From positions 1-20,089 of the IMG/VR virus record IMGVR_UViG_3300043496_000079: 20,089 nucleotides of DNA. One strand, written 5' to 3'. Made by a program: the position numbers and the translations under genes. Below, in pieces: positions 1 through 7,117 of the stretch. Positions within the stretch are counted from its first letter, which is position 1, and each line of letters begins with the position of its first letter. The notes beneath the pieces were generated by a model. It saw only the letters and a list, made by a program, of their open reading frames with translations, was not told the DNA's origin and made no database searches. The stretch is from a virus.

Positions 1-1
1 G

Positions 2-52
2 TACGCCCGCGTGTACGTCGCCGACGGCGAGGTCATCAAGGTCGTCCAGTAG
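2..52 (+). CDS. 3' end of an unidentified plus-strand gene (partial)
   Basis: Reading from base 2, an open frame enters from the left edge and ends in TAG at 50-52, giving 16 residues (YARVYVADGEVIKVVQ). The codons are GC-ending like those of the neighbouring genes, and a perfect hairpin begins 9 bases after the stop, as expected for the end of a transcription unit. The gene converges on the minus-strand late operon. Too little is visible to name a function. Confidence 0.5.
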   Translation, partial: YARVYVADGEVIKVVQ

Positions 53-60
53 GACAGCGT

Positions 61-94
61 GAAGGGCCCGCACCGATCACGGTGCGGGCCCTTC
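61..94. terminator. Perfect 15-bp hairpin between convergent genes, probable bidirectional terminator
   Basis: Bases 61-75 (gaagggcccgcaccg) are the exact reverse complement of bases 80-94, with a 4-base loop (atca). It lies between the stop of the plus-strand partial gene (50-52) and the stop of the minus-strand holin-like gene (104-106), so it can end transcription from both sides. No long T tract follows on either strand, which is common for terminators in GC-rich actinobacteria. Confidence 0.8.
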
Positions 95-103
95 GCTGTC
101 GAG

Positions 104-382
104 CTACAGGCTGGTGGTGGGTCCGCCCACCTCCGCGTTCTTGACCATGGCGCGGACCGTTGCCGGGGCGAACACCTTGCTGCGGCCGATCAGTGCCACG
201 GCCAGCGGTGCGATGACGCCGACGAATACGAGCAGCGAGCCCTGCTGCGCCTCGGACAGGTTGAGGCCGAAGGAGACGGCAACCGCGACCGCACCGGAGA
301 AGACGGCGGTGATGGTGCCGACGGACAGGAGTGGTTCCTTGGGTGAGCCGGGGCCCGGTGTGACGGGCGGGTTGTCTGACAT
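104..382 (-). CDS. Holin-like small membrane protein
   Basis: A 92-residue protein with a Pro/Gly-rich N-terminus (residues 1-18) and two hydrophobic segments at about 20-40 and 48-65, followed by a basic turn (GRSKVF) and a polar tail. Size, two-helix topology and position right after the endolysin and a coiled-coil membrane protein fit a holin-like protein, which would sit in the host membrane and let the endolysin reach the wall. The ATG at 382 overlaps the upstream stop as TGATG and is preceded by AAGGAG six bases away, so the start is well supported. This is the last gene of the late operon before the terminator. Similar small membrane proteins next to lysins are often left as hypothetical in actinophages; the holin role is inferred from context. 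Confidence 0.65.
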   Translation of the reverse strand: MSDNPPVTPGPGSPKEPLLSVGTITAVFSGAVAVAVSFGLNLSEAQQGSLLVFVGVIAPLAVALIGRSKVFAPATVRAMVKNAEVGGPTTSL

Positions 383-903
383 CAGGTGCTCCTTGTGGCG
401 TAGTTGGCGGCGAAGACGATCACCGTCATGAGGACGGCGAAGACGGCTCCGAGGATCGCGATCCTTCCGGTGATGTTGCCTTGCCAGATCTGCATGGCCT
501 TGATGGTCTCGTCCAATCGGGTGATGCGGGCGTCGACGCCCGCCATCTCGACGACGTGCTCATTGCGGGGCATGAACGAGCTGGCCTGATCGGCGAGTTG
601 CCCGCGGAACTCGTTGACTGCCTCGAAACGTCGCTCCGCCGCCACCTCGGCTTTCAGGACGGCCTCCTTCGCCGCCAGCAATGCGGTCTGAACGGCTTTC
701 TCCGCCGCAAGGAGCGCCGCGGAAAGGGCCTTGTCCGAGGAGTCGTATCGCTGCTGGTAGCGAAGGTCCATCTCGGCGAGTAGCCGATCGTTGGCATTCT
801 TCATCGCTGCAACGACGGCGGCTTGCGCTTCTAGCTCGCGGATGAAGTAGACGCGCAAGGTGTCGACCGTCCAACCGATACTCCCCTCTGTCTCCCCTGG
901 CAT
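382..903 (-). CDS. Coiled-coil protein with C-terminal membrane anchor, lysis cassette
   Basis: A 173-residue protein. Residues about 22-100 are highly charged and Ala-rich with heptad-like spacing (AALLAAEKAVQTALLAAKEA, 62-81), predicting a long coiled coil. The segment RFEAVNEFRGQLADQASSF and the following MPRNE (92-115) resembles a motif I recall from many phage proteins encoded beside lysins. Residues about 147-167 form one transmembrane helix close to the C-terminus, so the protein should be tail-anchored. The ATG at 903 lies 5 bases after the endolysin stop and has no clear Shine-Dalgarno sequence, suggesting coupling to lysin translation. An open frame continues upstream of 903, but it runs through the lysin gene and is only its shadow. 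Function is unknown; a role as a lysis regulator or second membrane component is inferred only from position. Confidence 0.7.
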   Translation of the reverse strand: MPGETEGSIGWTVDTLRVYFIRELEAQAAVVAAMKNANDRLLAEMDLRYQQRYDSSDKALSAALLAAEKAVQTALLAAKEAVLKAEVAAERRFEAVNEFRGQLADQASSFMPRNEHVVEMAGVDARITRLDETIKAMQIWQGNITGRIAILGAVFAVLMTVIVFAANYATRST

Positions 904-908
904 GGCTA

Positions 909-1748
909 TCAGTAGCCCATGGCCTTCCACGTCTTCGGCCCGACAATGCCGTCGGCGTCGAGGTCGCGCATTTCCTGATACCAGCGCACTCCGGCGGTGA
1001 AGGCCGCACCGGCGACGCCGTCTGGGGTGCCGGCTCGGGAGCCGATGAACCGCTGGACGAACAGGACGTCCGTGCCGCGGTGCCCGGCGGCGACCTCGTG
1101 TGCGCCGTTGGTGTGGTTCGGAACGTTCGGCTCGCCGGCCGGAGGCTTGGGCGGTGTGGTCGGCTTGGGCGGCTGCGGCAGGGACGCACGCCACTGGGCG
1201 GCGGTCAACCCGATGAGCACGGTGTAGAGCGCCCACACACCCCACCAGTCGTTGATCTCGCCGCGGATCGCGGAGATGTGCAGGTGCCACAGGTGGGAGG
1301 TGTCGGAGGACGCCGCCTCCTCCTTGTACTCGTTGTAGCCCTCAACGTGGACGTCGTTGTCCGCCTGGCCGTAGAACTCGAACACGAACAGGTCGAGCCG
1401 GGGATCCGCCTTGTTCAGCGCCGACGACAGGAGCCTGGACGTGTACTTGTCGATGTTGGTGTACTTGCCGGACTGCGCCGACCGGAAGGTGAGGTCGATG
1501 GCGGCGGCCATGTCCTTCGGCCCGAACTGGTTGATCTTGTCGCGGATCGAGTAGTTGCCCGGATAGTTCTTGCTGTTGCCTTCGCGCGTGTTGTGGAATC
1601 CGCTCTTGTTGGCGTAGATGCCGCCCAGCTCCAGGTCGTTGCCGACGTGCGCGCGCATGACCAGCCACAGCCACCACAGCGTGTCGGGTACGTGTGCCCC
1701 GGTGTTCGGCTTGGTCAGCTTGAAGTCGGGTGTCAGAAGCGTTGCCAT
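909..1748 (-). CDS. Endolysin: putative LAS/M15-like peptidase plus C-terminal peptidoglycan-binding domain
   Basis: A 279-residue protein. The N-terminal domain (about 1-165) carries H52 (SGFHN), D85 (AAAIDL) and H155/H157 (SHLWHLHIS), an order that matches the zinc-binding His-Asp-His set of LAS metallopeptidases such as M15 D-Ala-D-Ala peptidases. The gap between H52 and D85 is longer than usual, so the family call is tentative. A Pro-rich linker (189-210) leads to a C-terminal module (about 215-279) ending GIVGPKTWKAMGY, the hallmark of PG_binding_1 domains that hold lysins to the wall. A hydrophobic stretch (168-182) precedes the linker. No signal peptide is seen, so release would need the holin-like protein downstream. 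The ATG at 1748 has only a weak TGAGG in front. Confidence 0.7.
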   Translation of the reverse strand: MATLLTPDFKLTKPNTGAHVPDTLWWLWLVMRAHVGNDLELGGIYANKSGFHNTREGNSKNYPGNYSIRDKINQFGPKDMAAAIDLTFRSAQSGKYTNIDKYTSRLLSSALNKADPRLDLFVFEFYGQADNDVHVEGYNEYKEEAASSDTSHLWHLHISAIRGEINDWWGVWALYTVLIGLTAAQWRASLPQPPKPTTPPKPPAGEPNVPNHTNGAHEVAAGHRGTDVLFVQRFIGSRAGTPDGVAGAAFTAGVRWYQEMRDLDADGIVGPKTWKAMGY

Positions 1749-1802
1749 GGCCTCAGCGTAGGCCGAGGGCCTGCCGGGCTGTCCTACGTCAAACCCTGGC
1801 CC

Positions 1803-2216
1803 TCAGAGCGCGTCTTCCGCGCGAACCTCCGCGGCGATCGCGGCGTAAAGCTGGGGCATGTTGATGTTGATCTGGCTGCGGGTGAACCCGCGGGACAGGA
1901 GTGCCAGCACCACCGTCCGCACGGTGGCCCGTGACGCCGGGACCGTCCAGTCGGCACGCCCGGTCAAACCGTCCAGGAATTGGTCGAGGACGTCGCCGGG
2001 CGTCGCCGACAACATCACCCACTCCCACCGGACCACGCTGTTGACGGTGGCTTGCCGGCCCAGCCCGGGCAGACCCAGGAACGTGCCCTCACGGGGCAGC
2101 GGAATCTGCTCACGGTCGACGGCAACCACCTTGCCGTTGTGCTGTTGCGTGTCGGCGGGGGAGCCCAGGGCGGCGTCGTAGATCAGGGTGACCTCGACCA
2201 GGTCGGACAGCGACAT
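1803..2216 (-). CDS. Uncharacterised late protein between tail fibre and endolysin
   Basis: A 137-residue protein of unknown function. It has no signal peptide or transmembrane helix. The N-terminal half is predicted beta-rich (LVEVTLIYDAALGS, then a turn-rich PLPREGTFLGLPGLG segment), while the C-terminal half looks helical (ATVRTVVLALLSRGF, and a final Ala/Glu-rich helix). The ATG at 2216 lies 3 bases after the stop of the large host-binding tail protein and has AGGAG about seven bases upstream, so it is co-expressed with the tail tip genes. Position suggests a minor tail component or a chaperone for the preceding fibre, but no motif supports either. A 54-base gap separates it from the endolysin start. 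Confidence 0.65.
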   Translation of the reverse strand: MSLSDLVEVTLIYDAALGSPADTQQHNGKVVAVDREQIPLPREGTFLGLPGLGRQATVNSVVRWEWVMLSATPGDVLDQFLDGLTGRADWTVPASRATVRTVVLALLSRGFTRSQININMPQLYAAIAAEVRAEDAL

Positions 2217-2219
2217 TGT

Positions 2220-4829
2220 TCACTCCTGCCAGGGCCCATAGATGATGGTGGCGTTGGCGGCCTGAGCGTACCCGCGGTACTCGTAGGGGACGCCGGTGAT
2301 GGCCCGCCAGTCGAGGGTGACTTCTCCGGATTGGACGTCGGCAGCGATGCGAATGCCCTCGTCGGCGTTGCCTGCCAGGAGTTGAAGTTCGTCTCCGAAC
2401 AGGGTGTCGCCGGCGGCGGGTGTGGCGATCTGCCCGACCGCGTATCGGACGGTGACCGTACCAGCGGGGGCAATGCCTTGGTTGCTGGCCCACACCCACG
2501 TATTCGCGACGGCGGTGAAGTCGCGTGTCACCTCGGAGATGAACGCCGCGGACACGTCGTAGAAGCGCAGCCGCAGCCGGATGGTCTTGTTGGCGTTCGG
2601 GGAGCGCACCCACCCGCGTTGTTCCCAGAGTTGCCCGGCGGTGGCGGTGTAGCCGCTGGTCTCCATGTACGGCGTCGGGGCGGCTCCGGTCGGGGTGCCC
2701 AGGATGGAGGCCGCACCTTGGTGGAATTGGGCGGTGGATCGGACCATGGTGCTGTACCCGTTGTTGGTCCAGTCGGTGGTGTTGGTTTCGAAGTTCGGGT
2801 TCGCGTTGACGATCGTGGTGGTGCCGGCCAGAACGCGGCGGCGGTACACGTCTCGGGTGGCTGTTGCGGGTTGGGTGCCGGTCGCGGCGGCCTGGGTCAG
2901 GGTGGCGTTGATTCCGCCGGAGGCGGCTGCCCCGGCGACGGTCATGATCGGGGCGACGGGCTCAACAAAGTCGACGGTGAAGTTGACGGTGCGGACAACC
3001 GAGGACAGGCCCTCGGCGTTCTTGGTTTGCAAGGTGAGCGTGCCCGCGAAGCCGTCGGGGAGGATCACCGGAACCACGTATGACAGCACGGTCGGTGTGA
3101 GTGGGGTGGGGTCGACGAGGAACCCGGAGTCGTGGACGGCGACGCTGGTGGTGGTGTTGGTCAGGGTGATCCGGTACAGGCCTTGCTCGGAGACGGTCCA
3201 GGTGGCGGTGACCAGCCCGGAGTTGAGGACCTGGGCGGCGGTCGGCGCGGTCAGAGTGGGATCGACCCTGGTGGACGGGATGACTCCGAGGCCGATCGAG
3301 TACGGGGAGGGGATGCTCGCCGCGTCCCACGTCTTCACCTTGTAGACGTGTGCCGCGTCGGCTGCGCCGCCGCCGCCGACCCACTGCCCGGTGGTCAGCG
3401 TGCGGTTGGTGGTGGCGGACACGTTCTGGATCTCGCCGGGCTGCCACGTGTTGTCGGAGGCGCGGAAGTATTCGATCGTGGCCGCGCCGATCTGCCGGGA
3501 CAGCGCCCAGGAGCCTTGTGTGTCGAGCGGGTCCGGGTCGTGAAAGTCCCAGTCGAGGAGCAGCGACGAGGACACGTCGAACGCGGCTCCGTTGGTGACG
3601 ACCGTGCCGGCGGTGCCGGTGATCCACGTCGGCGCGGTCGGCGTGTAGCTGACGGACACTATGTCGTTGGTGATGGTCCAGGGTGAGCCGCCGCCGGACT
3701 CGCGGTACACGTCGTAGGCGTTGGTGCCGTAGGTGGAGCGGCGCACACCCCATTCGTCGGTCAGGGGTGCTGTCGCGTTCTCGATGGTCCAGGCACCCCA
3801 GGAGGCGGTGTCTCGGATGAAGTCGATGTAGTACAGGACGCCGGTGCTGGTGCCGCGGGCGAAGACGCGCGGGTCCTTGGTGATGTGGTTGTAGCCGAGC
3901 ATGTAGGCGGTGACGGCACCGGTGGTGTGGGTGGGTGTAGTGCGTACGGCAACGTTGGAGGTGTTGGCGGCGTTGCGTTCGACCAGGTCCAGCTTGGTGT
4001 TGTCGGAGGCGTTGTTACTGATGAGCACGAACCGGGTGCCGTCCCACCGTCCGGGTACGTCCCGGTTGTTGGGCCGGTTGGACAGAACGACGGTGGCCTT
4101 GGGCGGGGACTTCCAGCCGGTCTTGTAGCCCTGCCAGGTCAGCTTGATCGTGTACAGGTAGGTGAAGATTTGGAAGCTGGCCCAAATGTTCGGGGTGATC
4201 GAGGAGTAGCCGTCTCCGTTGTGTTCGACGTCCAGGCTGACGGTCAGGCCGCCGGAGTCGTTGCCGACCAGCCGGTACAAGGTGGTCGGAGAGACGAGCT
4301 TGCCGTTCTTGATGGTGGTGAACACGGAGTCGTTCTTGATGGACACACCCCAGAAGTTCACACCGGACATGGCGGTGGAGTGGAACGCCGCGGCGATCAC
4401 GACGGACAGTGAGCTGTCGGGGTTCTTGTAGGCGACCAGGCCGGCGGAGTAGATGTAGTCGCGGGACGCTGCCGCCGGGCCTGAGGTGATCAGTGTTTCC
4501 CCGGACGACAGGTTGGCGGTGCCGGTCCGGATGTCGATGCGCTTGTAGTACAGCTTGTCCAGGCTGGATTCGTTGACCAGGTACGCCATGTGAATGTGGT
4601 CGCCGGCCTGGTCGATGCGAATCTCTCCGAGGTCGTACAGGTTGGCGCGGGTGATGGTGCCTTGCGATCCCCAGGAGCCGCCCTTGTCGGTGGACTTGAA
4701 CAGCCCGATGGTGGTGGACCCGGTCCGGATTGCCATCCACAGGTGGCCGGTGTCGGTGGCGCGTTCCATGTTGCTGTGCGGCGGGAAGGCGAAGGCCGTG
4801 TTGCTGGTGCTGGTGGTGACGGTCGCCAT
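2220..4829 (-). CDS. Minor tail / receptor-binding protein with Asp-box propeller, Ig/Fn3-like modules and CBM-like domain
   Basis: An 869-residue protein. The N-terminal half contains an Asp-box (FKSTDKGGSW, 44-53) of the S-x-D-x-G-x-S-W type found in sialidase-fold and BNR-repeat beta-propellers, followed by repeated Trp/Tyr- and Asp-rich strands consistent with a propeller. The middle holds Thr/Val-rich Ig- or Fn3-like strands. From about residue 675, NPNFETNTTDW followed by a jelly-roll-like stretch to about 820 resembles CBM_4_9 carbohydrate-binding modules. The protein probably sits at the tail tip and binds host surface glycans; enzymatic cleavage is not shown. The ATG at 4829 is chosen because GGAGGTGATC (4835-4844) precedes it and it overlaps the upstream stop as TAATG; a longer open frame to 4913 runs into the upstream gene. 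Confidence 0.8.
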   Translation of the reverse strand: MATVTTSTSNTAFAFPPHSNMERATDTGHLWMAIRTGSTTIGLFKSTDKGGSWGSQGTITRANLYDLGEIRIDQAGDHIHMAYLVNESSLDKLYYKRIDIRTGTANLSSGETLITSGPAAASRDYIYSAGLVAYKNPDSSLSVVIAAAFHSTAMSGVNFWGVSIKNDSVFTTIKNGKLVSPTTLYRLVGNDSGGLTVSLDVEHNGDGYSSITPNIWASFQIFTYLYTIKLTWQGYKTGWKSPPKATVVLSNRPNNRDVPGRWDGTRFVLISNNASDNTKLDLVERNAANTSNVAVRTTPTHTTGAVTAYMLGYNHITKDPRVFARGTSTGVLYYIDFIRDTASWGAWTIENATAPLTDEWGVRRSTYGTNAYDVYRESGGGSPWTITNDIVSVSYTPTAPTWITGTAGTVVTNGAAFDVSSSLLLDWDFHDPDPLDTQGSWALSRQIGAATIEYFRASDNTWQPGEIQNVSATTNRTLTTGQWVGGGGAADAAHVYKVKTWDAASIPSPYSIGLGVIPSTRVDPTLTAPTAAQVLNSGLVTATWTVSEQGLYRITLTNTTTSVAVHDSGFLVDPTPLTPTVLSYVVPVILPDGFAGTLTLQTKNAEGLSSVVRTVNFTVDFVEPVAPIMTVAGAAASGGINATLTQAAATGTQPATATRDVYRRRVLAGTTTIVNANPNFETNTTDWTNNGYSTMVRSTAQFHQGAASILGTPTGAAPTPYMETSGYTATAGQLWEQRGWVRSPNANKTIRLRLRFYDVSAAFISEVTRDFTAVANTWVWASNQGIAPAGTVTVRYAVGQIATPAAGDTLFGDELQLLAGNADEGIRIAADVQSGEVTLDWRAITGVPYEYRGYAQAANATIIYGPWQE

Positions 4830-5545
4830 TACTCGATCACCTCCGTGCACTCCAGGGTCAGGTAGTCCAGTGTGTTGACGGTGACGGTGCCGGTGCCGGA
4901 CTGGCGTCGCCATCGGGGAGTGAGCAGGTAGGGCATGCCGGCGTCTTCCTGGTAGCCGCCCGGCAGTGTGGAGGTGGTGACCGCACCGGATCCGTTGATG
5001 TGCTCGCCAGCTCGGATCAGGTGGATGCGGAACAGGGTCTCATCGTAGAGAATCGAGGCGTCTTCGCTGACGACCGCAACCCCGAATTCGGCGACGTCGC
5101 CGGCGACGGTGGTGAAGGCGGAGATGTCCATGCGGATGCGGAGGCGGGTGTGGTCGCGCCGTTTGGTCATGATCAGAGTCGGGGACAGCGGCATGTCCAC
5201 AAAGGCTCCGGCGGTGGTGGTGTTGGCTCCACCCCAGGCCGCGTTATACAGGTGTCCGGTGCCGAGGTTTCGCAGGCTGTAGTTGCCGACGATGATCCAT
5301 TCGCCTTCGAATTTGACCAGGCCGACTCTGTCGCCGATGTCGACGATCACGGACTCGAAGCATTTGACGGGCATGGCGGTACCGGACGAGCCGTCGAATA
5401 CGACGGACGCCCAGTATCGGTAGGGCTCTCCGGCGGTGTCGCCGGCTTGACGGCCCGCGACGGTGCCCATTTTGGCGGTCTTCTTGATCGCGTCCGCGAC
5501 TCGGCTGTCGATCAGAGCGAGCTGTGAGGTGCCGTAATCGGGCAT
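4829..5545 (-). CDS. Minor tail / tail-tip protein
   Basis: A 238-residue protein. Residues about 10-30 form a short helix rich in Ala and Lys (RVADAIKKTAKMGTV). Residues about 40-90 look like a compact beta-barrel (YRYWASVVFDG, CFESVIVDIGDRVGLVKFEG, WIIVGNYS), reminiscent of OB-fold modules in tail-tip and baseplate proteins. The C-terminal part is a predicted beta-sandwich with alternating strands (LRIRMDISAF, AEFGVAVVSED). The preferred start is the ATG at 5545, which overlaps the upstream stop as TGATG; an in-frame ATG at 5560 is possible but lies inside the upstream gene. It sits between the tail-hub-like gene and the receptor-binding protein, which fits a structural linker at the tail tip. 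The OB-fold idea is inference from pattern only. Confidence 0.7.
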   Translation of the reverse strand: MPDYGTSQLALIDSRVADAIKKTAKMGTVAGRQAGDTAGEPYRYWASVVFDGSSGTAMPVKCFESVIVDIGDRVGLVKFEGEWIIVGNYSLRNLGTGHLYNAAWGGANTTTAGAFVDMPLSPTLIMTKRRDHTRLRIRMDISAFTTVAGDVAEFGVAVVSEDASILYDETLFRIHLIRAGEHINGSGAVTTSTLPGGYQEDAGMPYLLTPRWRRQSGTGTVTVNTLDYLTLECTEVIE

Positions 5546-6693
5546 CAGAGAATGCTCCACTCATGCGCCATGTCGGAGCCGTTCAGGTTGAGTGACCAGG
5601 ACTGGCCGACCACGTCCACCGCGGCACCGAGCTGAGGGTCGCTGACCGCGTACTTGTCGAAGTGCCAGACCAGCGGGAACGGGGCGGTGTCGATGCTGAC
5701 CTTGGTGGGGATCTGCATGTCGGCGGCGATGACGCGTTGCGCGTACGCCTCCAGAGACGCCTGGTCGGCGACGTCGACACCTTCCGGGGTTTTGGTGATG
5801 GTGCGGCCGCCGCGGGCCTCGACCGACGTCTCCCCGCGATCCTCATTGATGTACTCGTACCGTCCGTTGCCGTCCACAGGTTGCGTCTCGGTGACGTTGG
5901 ACTGGTAGAACACCCACCGGTTCGGAGCGTCGTAGAAGTCTCTGGACCGCTTGCGCCGTTGGGTCAGGAGTGTGTTGGCGACGTCGGCGGTCAGGTACCA
6001 CTCGGGGGGGCGGAACAGCGGGGCGGTGTAGGCGTGACAGCGGAGCGCACCGTTCCAGTCGGACCAGATCCCCGAGTAGCCGACCCCGGCAAGAAGGTCG
6101 TTGACCACCTGAAGCCAGGTCGGGTTCTCGTCCAGCGAGTACACCTTGGGGCTGGCCAGGATACGCGCCGACGCGTCTTGGTCGATGACGTAGCGGGTGA
6201 CACCTCGTTCCAACAAGATCTGTTCCACACGTGCCAGGTAGGCAACCCCGGTGTCGACGTGGTAGTCGTCGCCAATGTAGTCGTCGAGGATCGAGAGCAC
6301 GTCGTATCCGGTGGCGTCCCACGTCGGCGGCTCGGCTTGCATGTCCTCTTCGGGGGTGTCGACGAAGTACGCGCCCAGGTAGAACACCATCGTGGTCAGG
6401 GCGGTGGCGGTGGAAGAGATCGGCCCGGTGAAGGTCATGTAGGGGCGGACGATCGTGTTGCCCCAGTCCAGGGCGGCGTCGAGGGACAGGGTGCAGGTTC
6501 CGTGCAGGGTGGCGAAGTTGGATCGGCCGACGGTGCACTCCGACATGAACTCGGAGAAGTCGTCGAGAATGTTGCCGTCCATGTCGATGAGCTGCAATCC
6601 CATGTCGGTGTTGAACGACGGCGAGTTTTCGATCAGGTACGCCACCTGTGCGGCGGTGAAGCCGGCACGCGGGCCGTCGGTCGGCGGCTGCAT
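5545..6693 (-). CDS. Tail hub / Tal-like minor tail protein
   Basis: A 382-residue protein. The N-terminal part (about 30-130) has the beta-rich pattern of siphovirus tail-hub proteins: LQLIDMDGNILDDFSEFM, a strand pair around CTLSLDAALDWGNTIVRPYM, then MVFYLGAYFVDTPEED. A mixed domain (about 130-270) includes TWDATGYDVLSILDDYIGDD and WLQVVNDLLAGVGYSGIW, a helix-rich insertion typical of gp27/Tal-type folds. The C-terminus has further strands ending in AHEWSIL. Location after the tape measure and Dit-like genes is the standard place for this protein, which caps the tail and nucleates tip assembly. The ATG at 6693 is chosen over longer open frame upstream because of GAGGGGG four bases before it and the TAATG overlap. 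It may correspond to proteins annotated DUF5047 in actinophages; I could not verify this. Confidence 0.75.
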   Translation of the reverse strand: MQPPTDGPRAGFTAAQVAYLIENSPSFNTDMGLQLIDMDGNILDDFSEFMSECTVGRSNFATLHGTCTLSLDAALDWGNTIVRPYMTFTGPISSTATALTTMVFYLGAYFVDTPEEDMQAEPPTWDATGYDVLSILDDYIGDDYHVDTGVAYLARVEQILLERGVTRYVIDQDASARILASPKVYSLDENPTWLQVVNDLLAGVGYSGIWSDWNGALRCHAYTAPLFRPPEWYLTADVANTLLTQRRKRSRDFYDAPNRWVFYQSNVTETQPVDGNGRYEYINEDRGETSVEARGGRTITKTPEGVDVADQASLEAYAQRVIAADMQIPTKVSIDTAPFPLVWHFDKYAVSDPQLGAAVDVVGQSWSLNLNGSDMAHEWSIL

Positions 6694-7094
6694 TAGACCC
6701 CCTCGACGACGTCGACCTGGTTGATGGTGATTCCGGCCCGGAACCGGTTGTTGGGGTCGGTGTACAGGATGGCGGGGATGACCTCGGATACGGCGACGTC
6801 GAAGAAGGTGCCGTACATGGATTGGCCGCGGTGGTCGCGGGCGAAGACGGTCACACCGGACGACAGCCATTCGCGGAGCTGGGCGATGTCGTCCAGGGTC
6901 AACTCGACCAGAGTGAACGACCAGTGCCCGGCGGTGCCCGTGGAGCCGACGGCCCGTTGCCGGCCTCCGGCGTAGGTGCGAATCTCGCCGCGGACGGTGT
7001 AGGACTGGCCGCGGTCGGGTGCGGTGTACCAGCCGAACGACTCTGCGGTCACGACGGATGTGAGCCACATCCGGGTGAGCTGGATCAGGGCCAC
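6693..7094 (-). CDS. Dit-like minor tail protein
   Basis: A 133-residue protein encoded straight after the tape measure gene. It is predicted to be mostly beta: SYTVRGEIRTYAGG, AGHWSFTLVELTLDD, GVTVFARDHRGQSMYGTFFDV and FRAGITINQVDVVEGV. The phrase around TLDDIAQLREWLSSG resembles the short helix that crosses the Dit-type hub domain, and size and position fit the N-terminal ring domain of a distal tail protein, which would join tail tube to tip. The start is GTG at 7094, supported by GAGGAGGTG about seven bases upstream. It overlaps the tail-hub-like gene by one base at its 3' end. The family assignment rests on context and pattern, not on a diagnostic motif. Confidence 0.65.
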   Translation of the reverse strand: MALIQLTRMWLTSVVTAESFGWYTAPDRGQSYTVRGEIRTYAGGRQRAVGSTGTAGHWSFTLVELTLDDIAQLREWLSSGVTVFARDHRGQSMYGTFFDVAVSEVIPAILYTDPNNRFRAGITINQVDVVEGV

Positions 7095-7117
7095 GTGTCA
7101 CACCTCCTCGGGTCAGC

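Noticed and set aside
59-346. Plus-strand open frame of 95 codons at the left edge
   Set aside because: Begins in the hairpin region and runs antisense to the holin-like gene, which has a strong ribosome site and membrane helices.
904-1290. Upstream extension of the coiled-coil protein frame
   Set aside because: Arg/His/Pro-rich shadow of the endolysin gene; the ATG at 903 gives a protein that starts just after the lysin stop.
1749-1802. Possible promoter in the gap before the endolysin (minus-strand TTTGACG near 1781-1787)
   Set aside because: A -35-like TTGACG is present but no matching -10 element lies 16-19 bases downstream, so it is not supported.
1980-3083. Plus-strand open frame (367 codons) opposite the tail fibre and the neighbouring gene
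   Set aside because: Spans the boundary of two coupled minus-strand genes and has Gly/Asp/Val-rich shadow composition.
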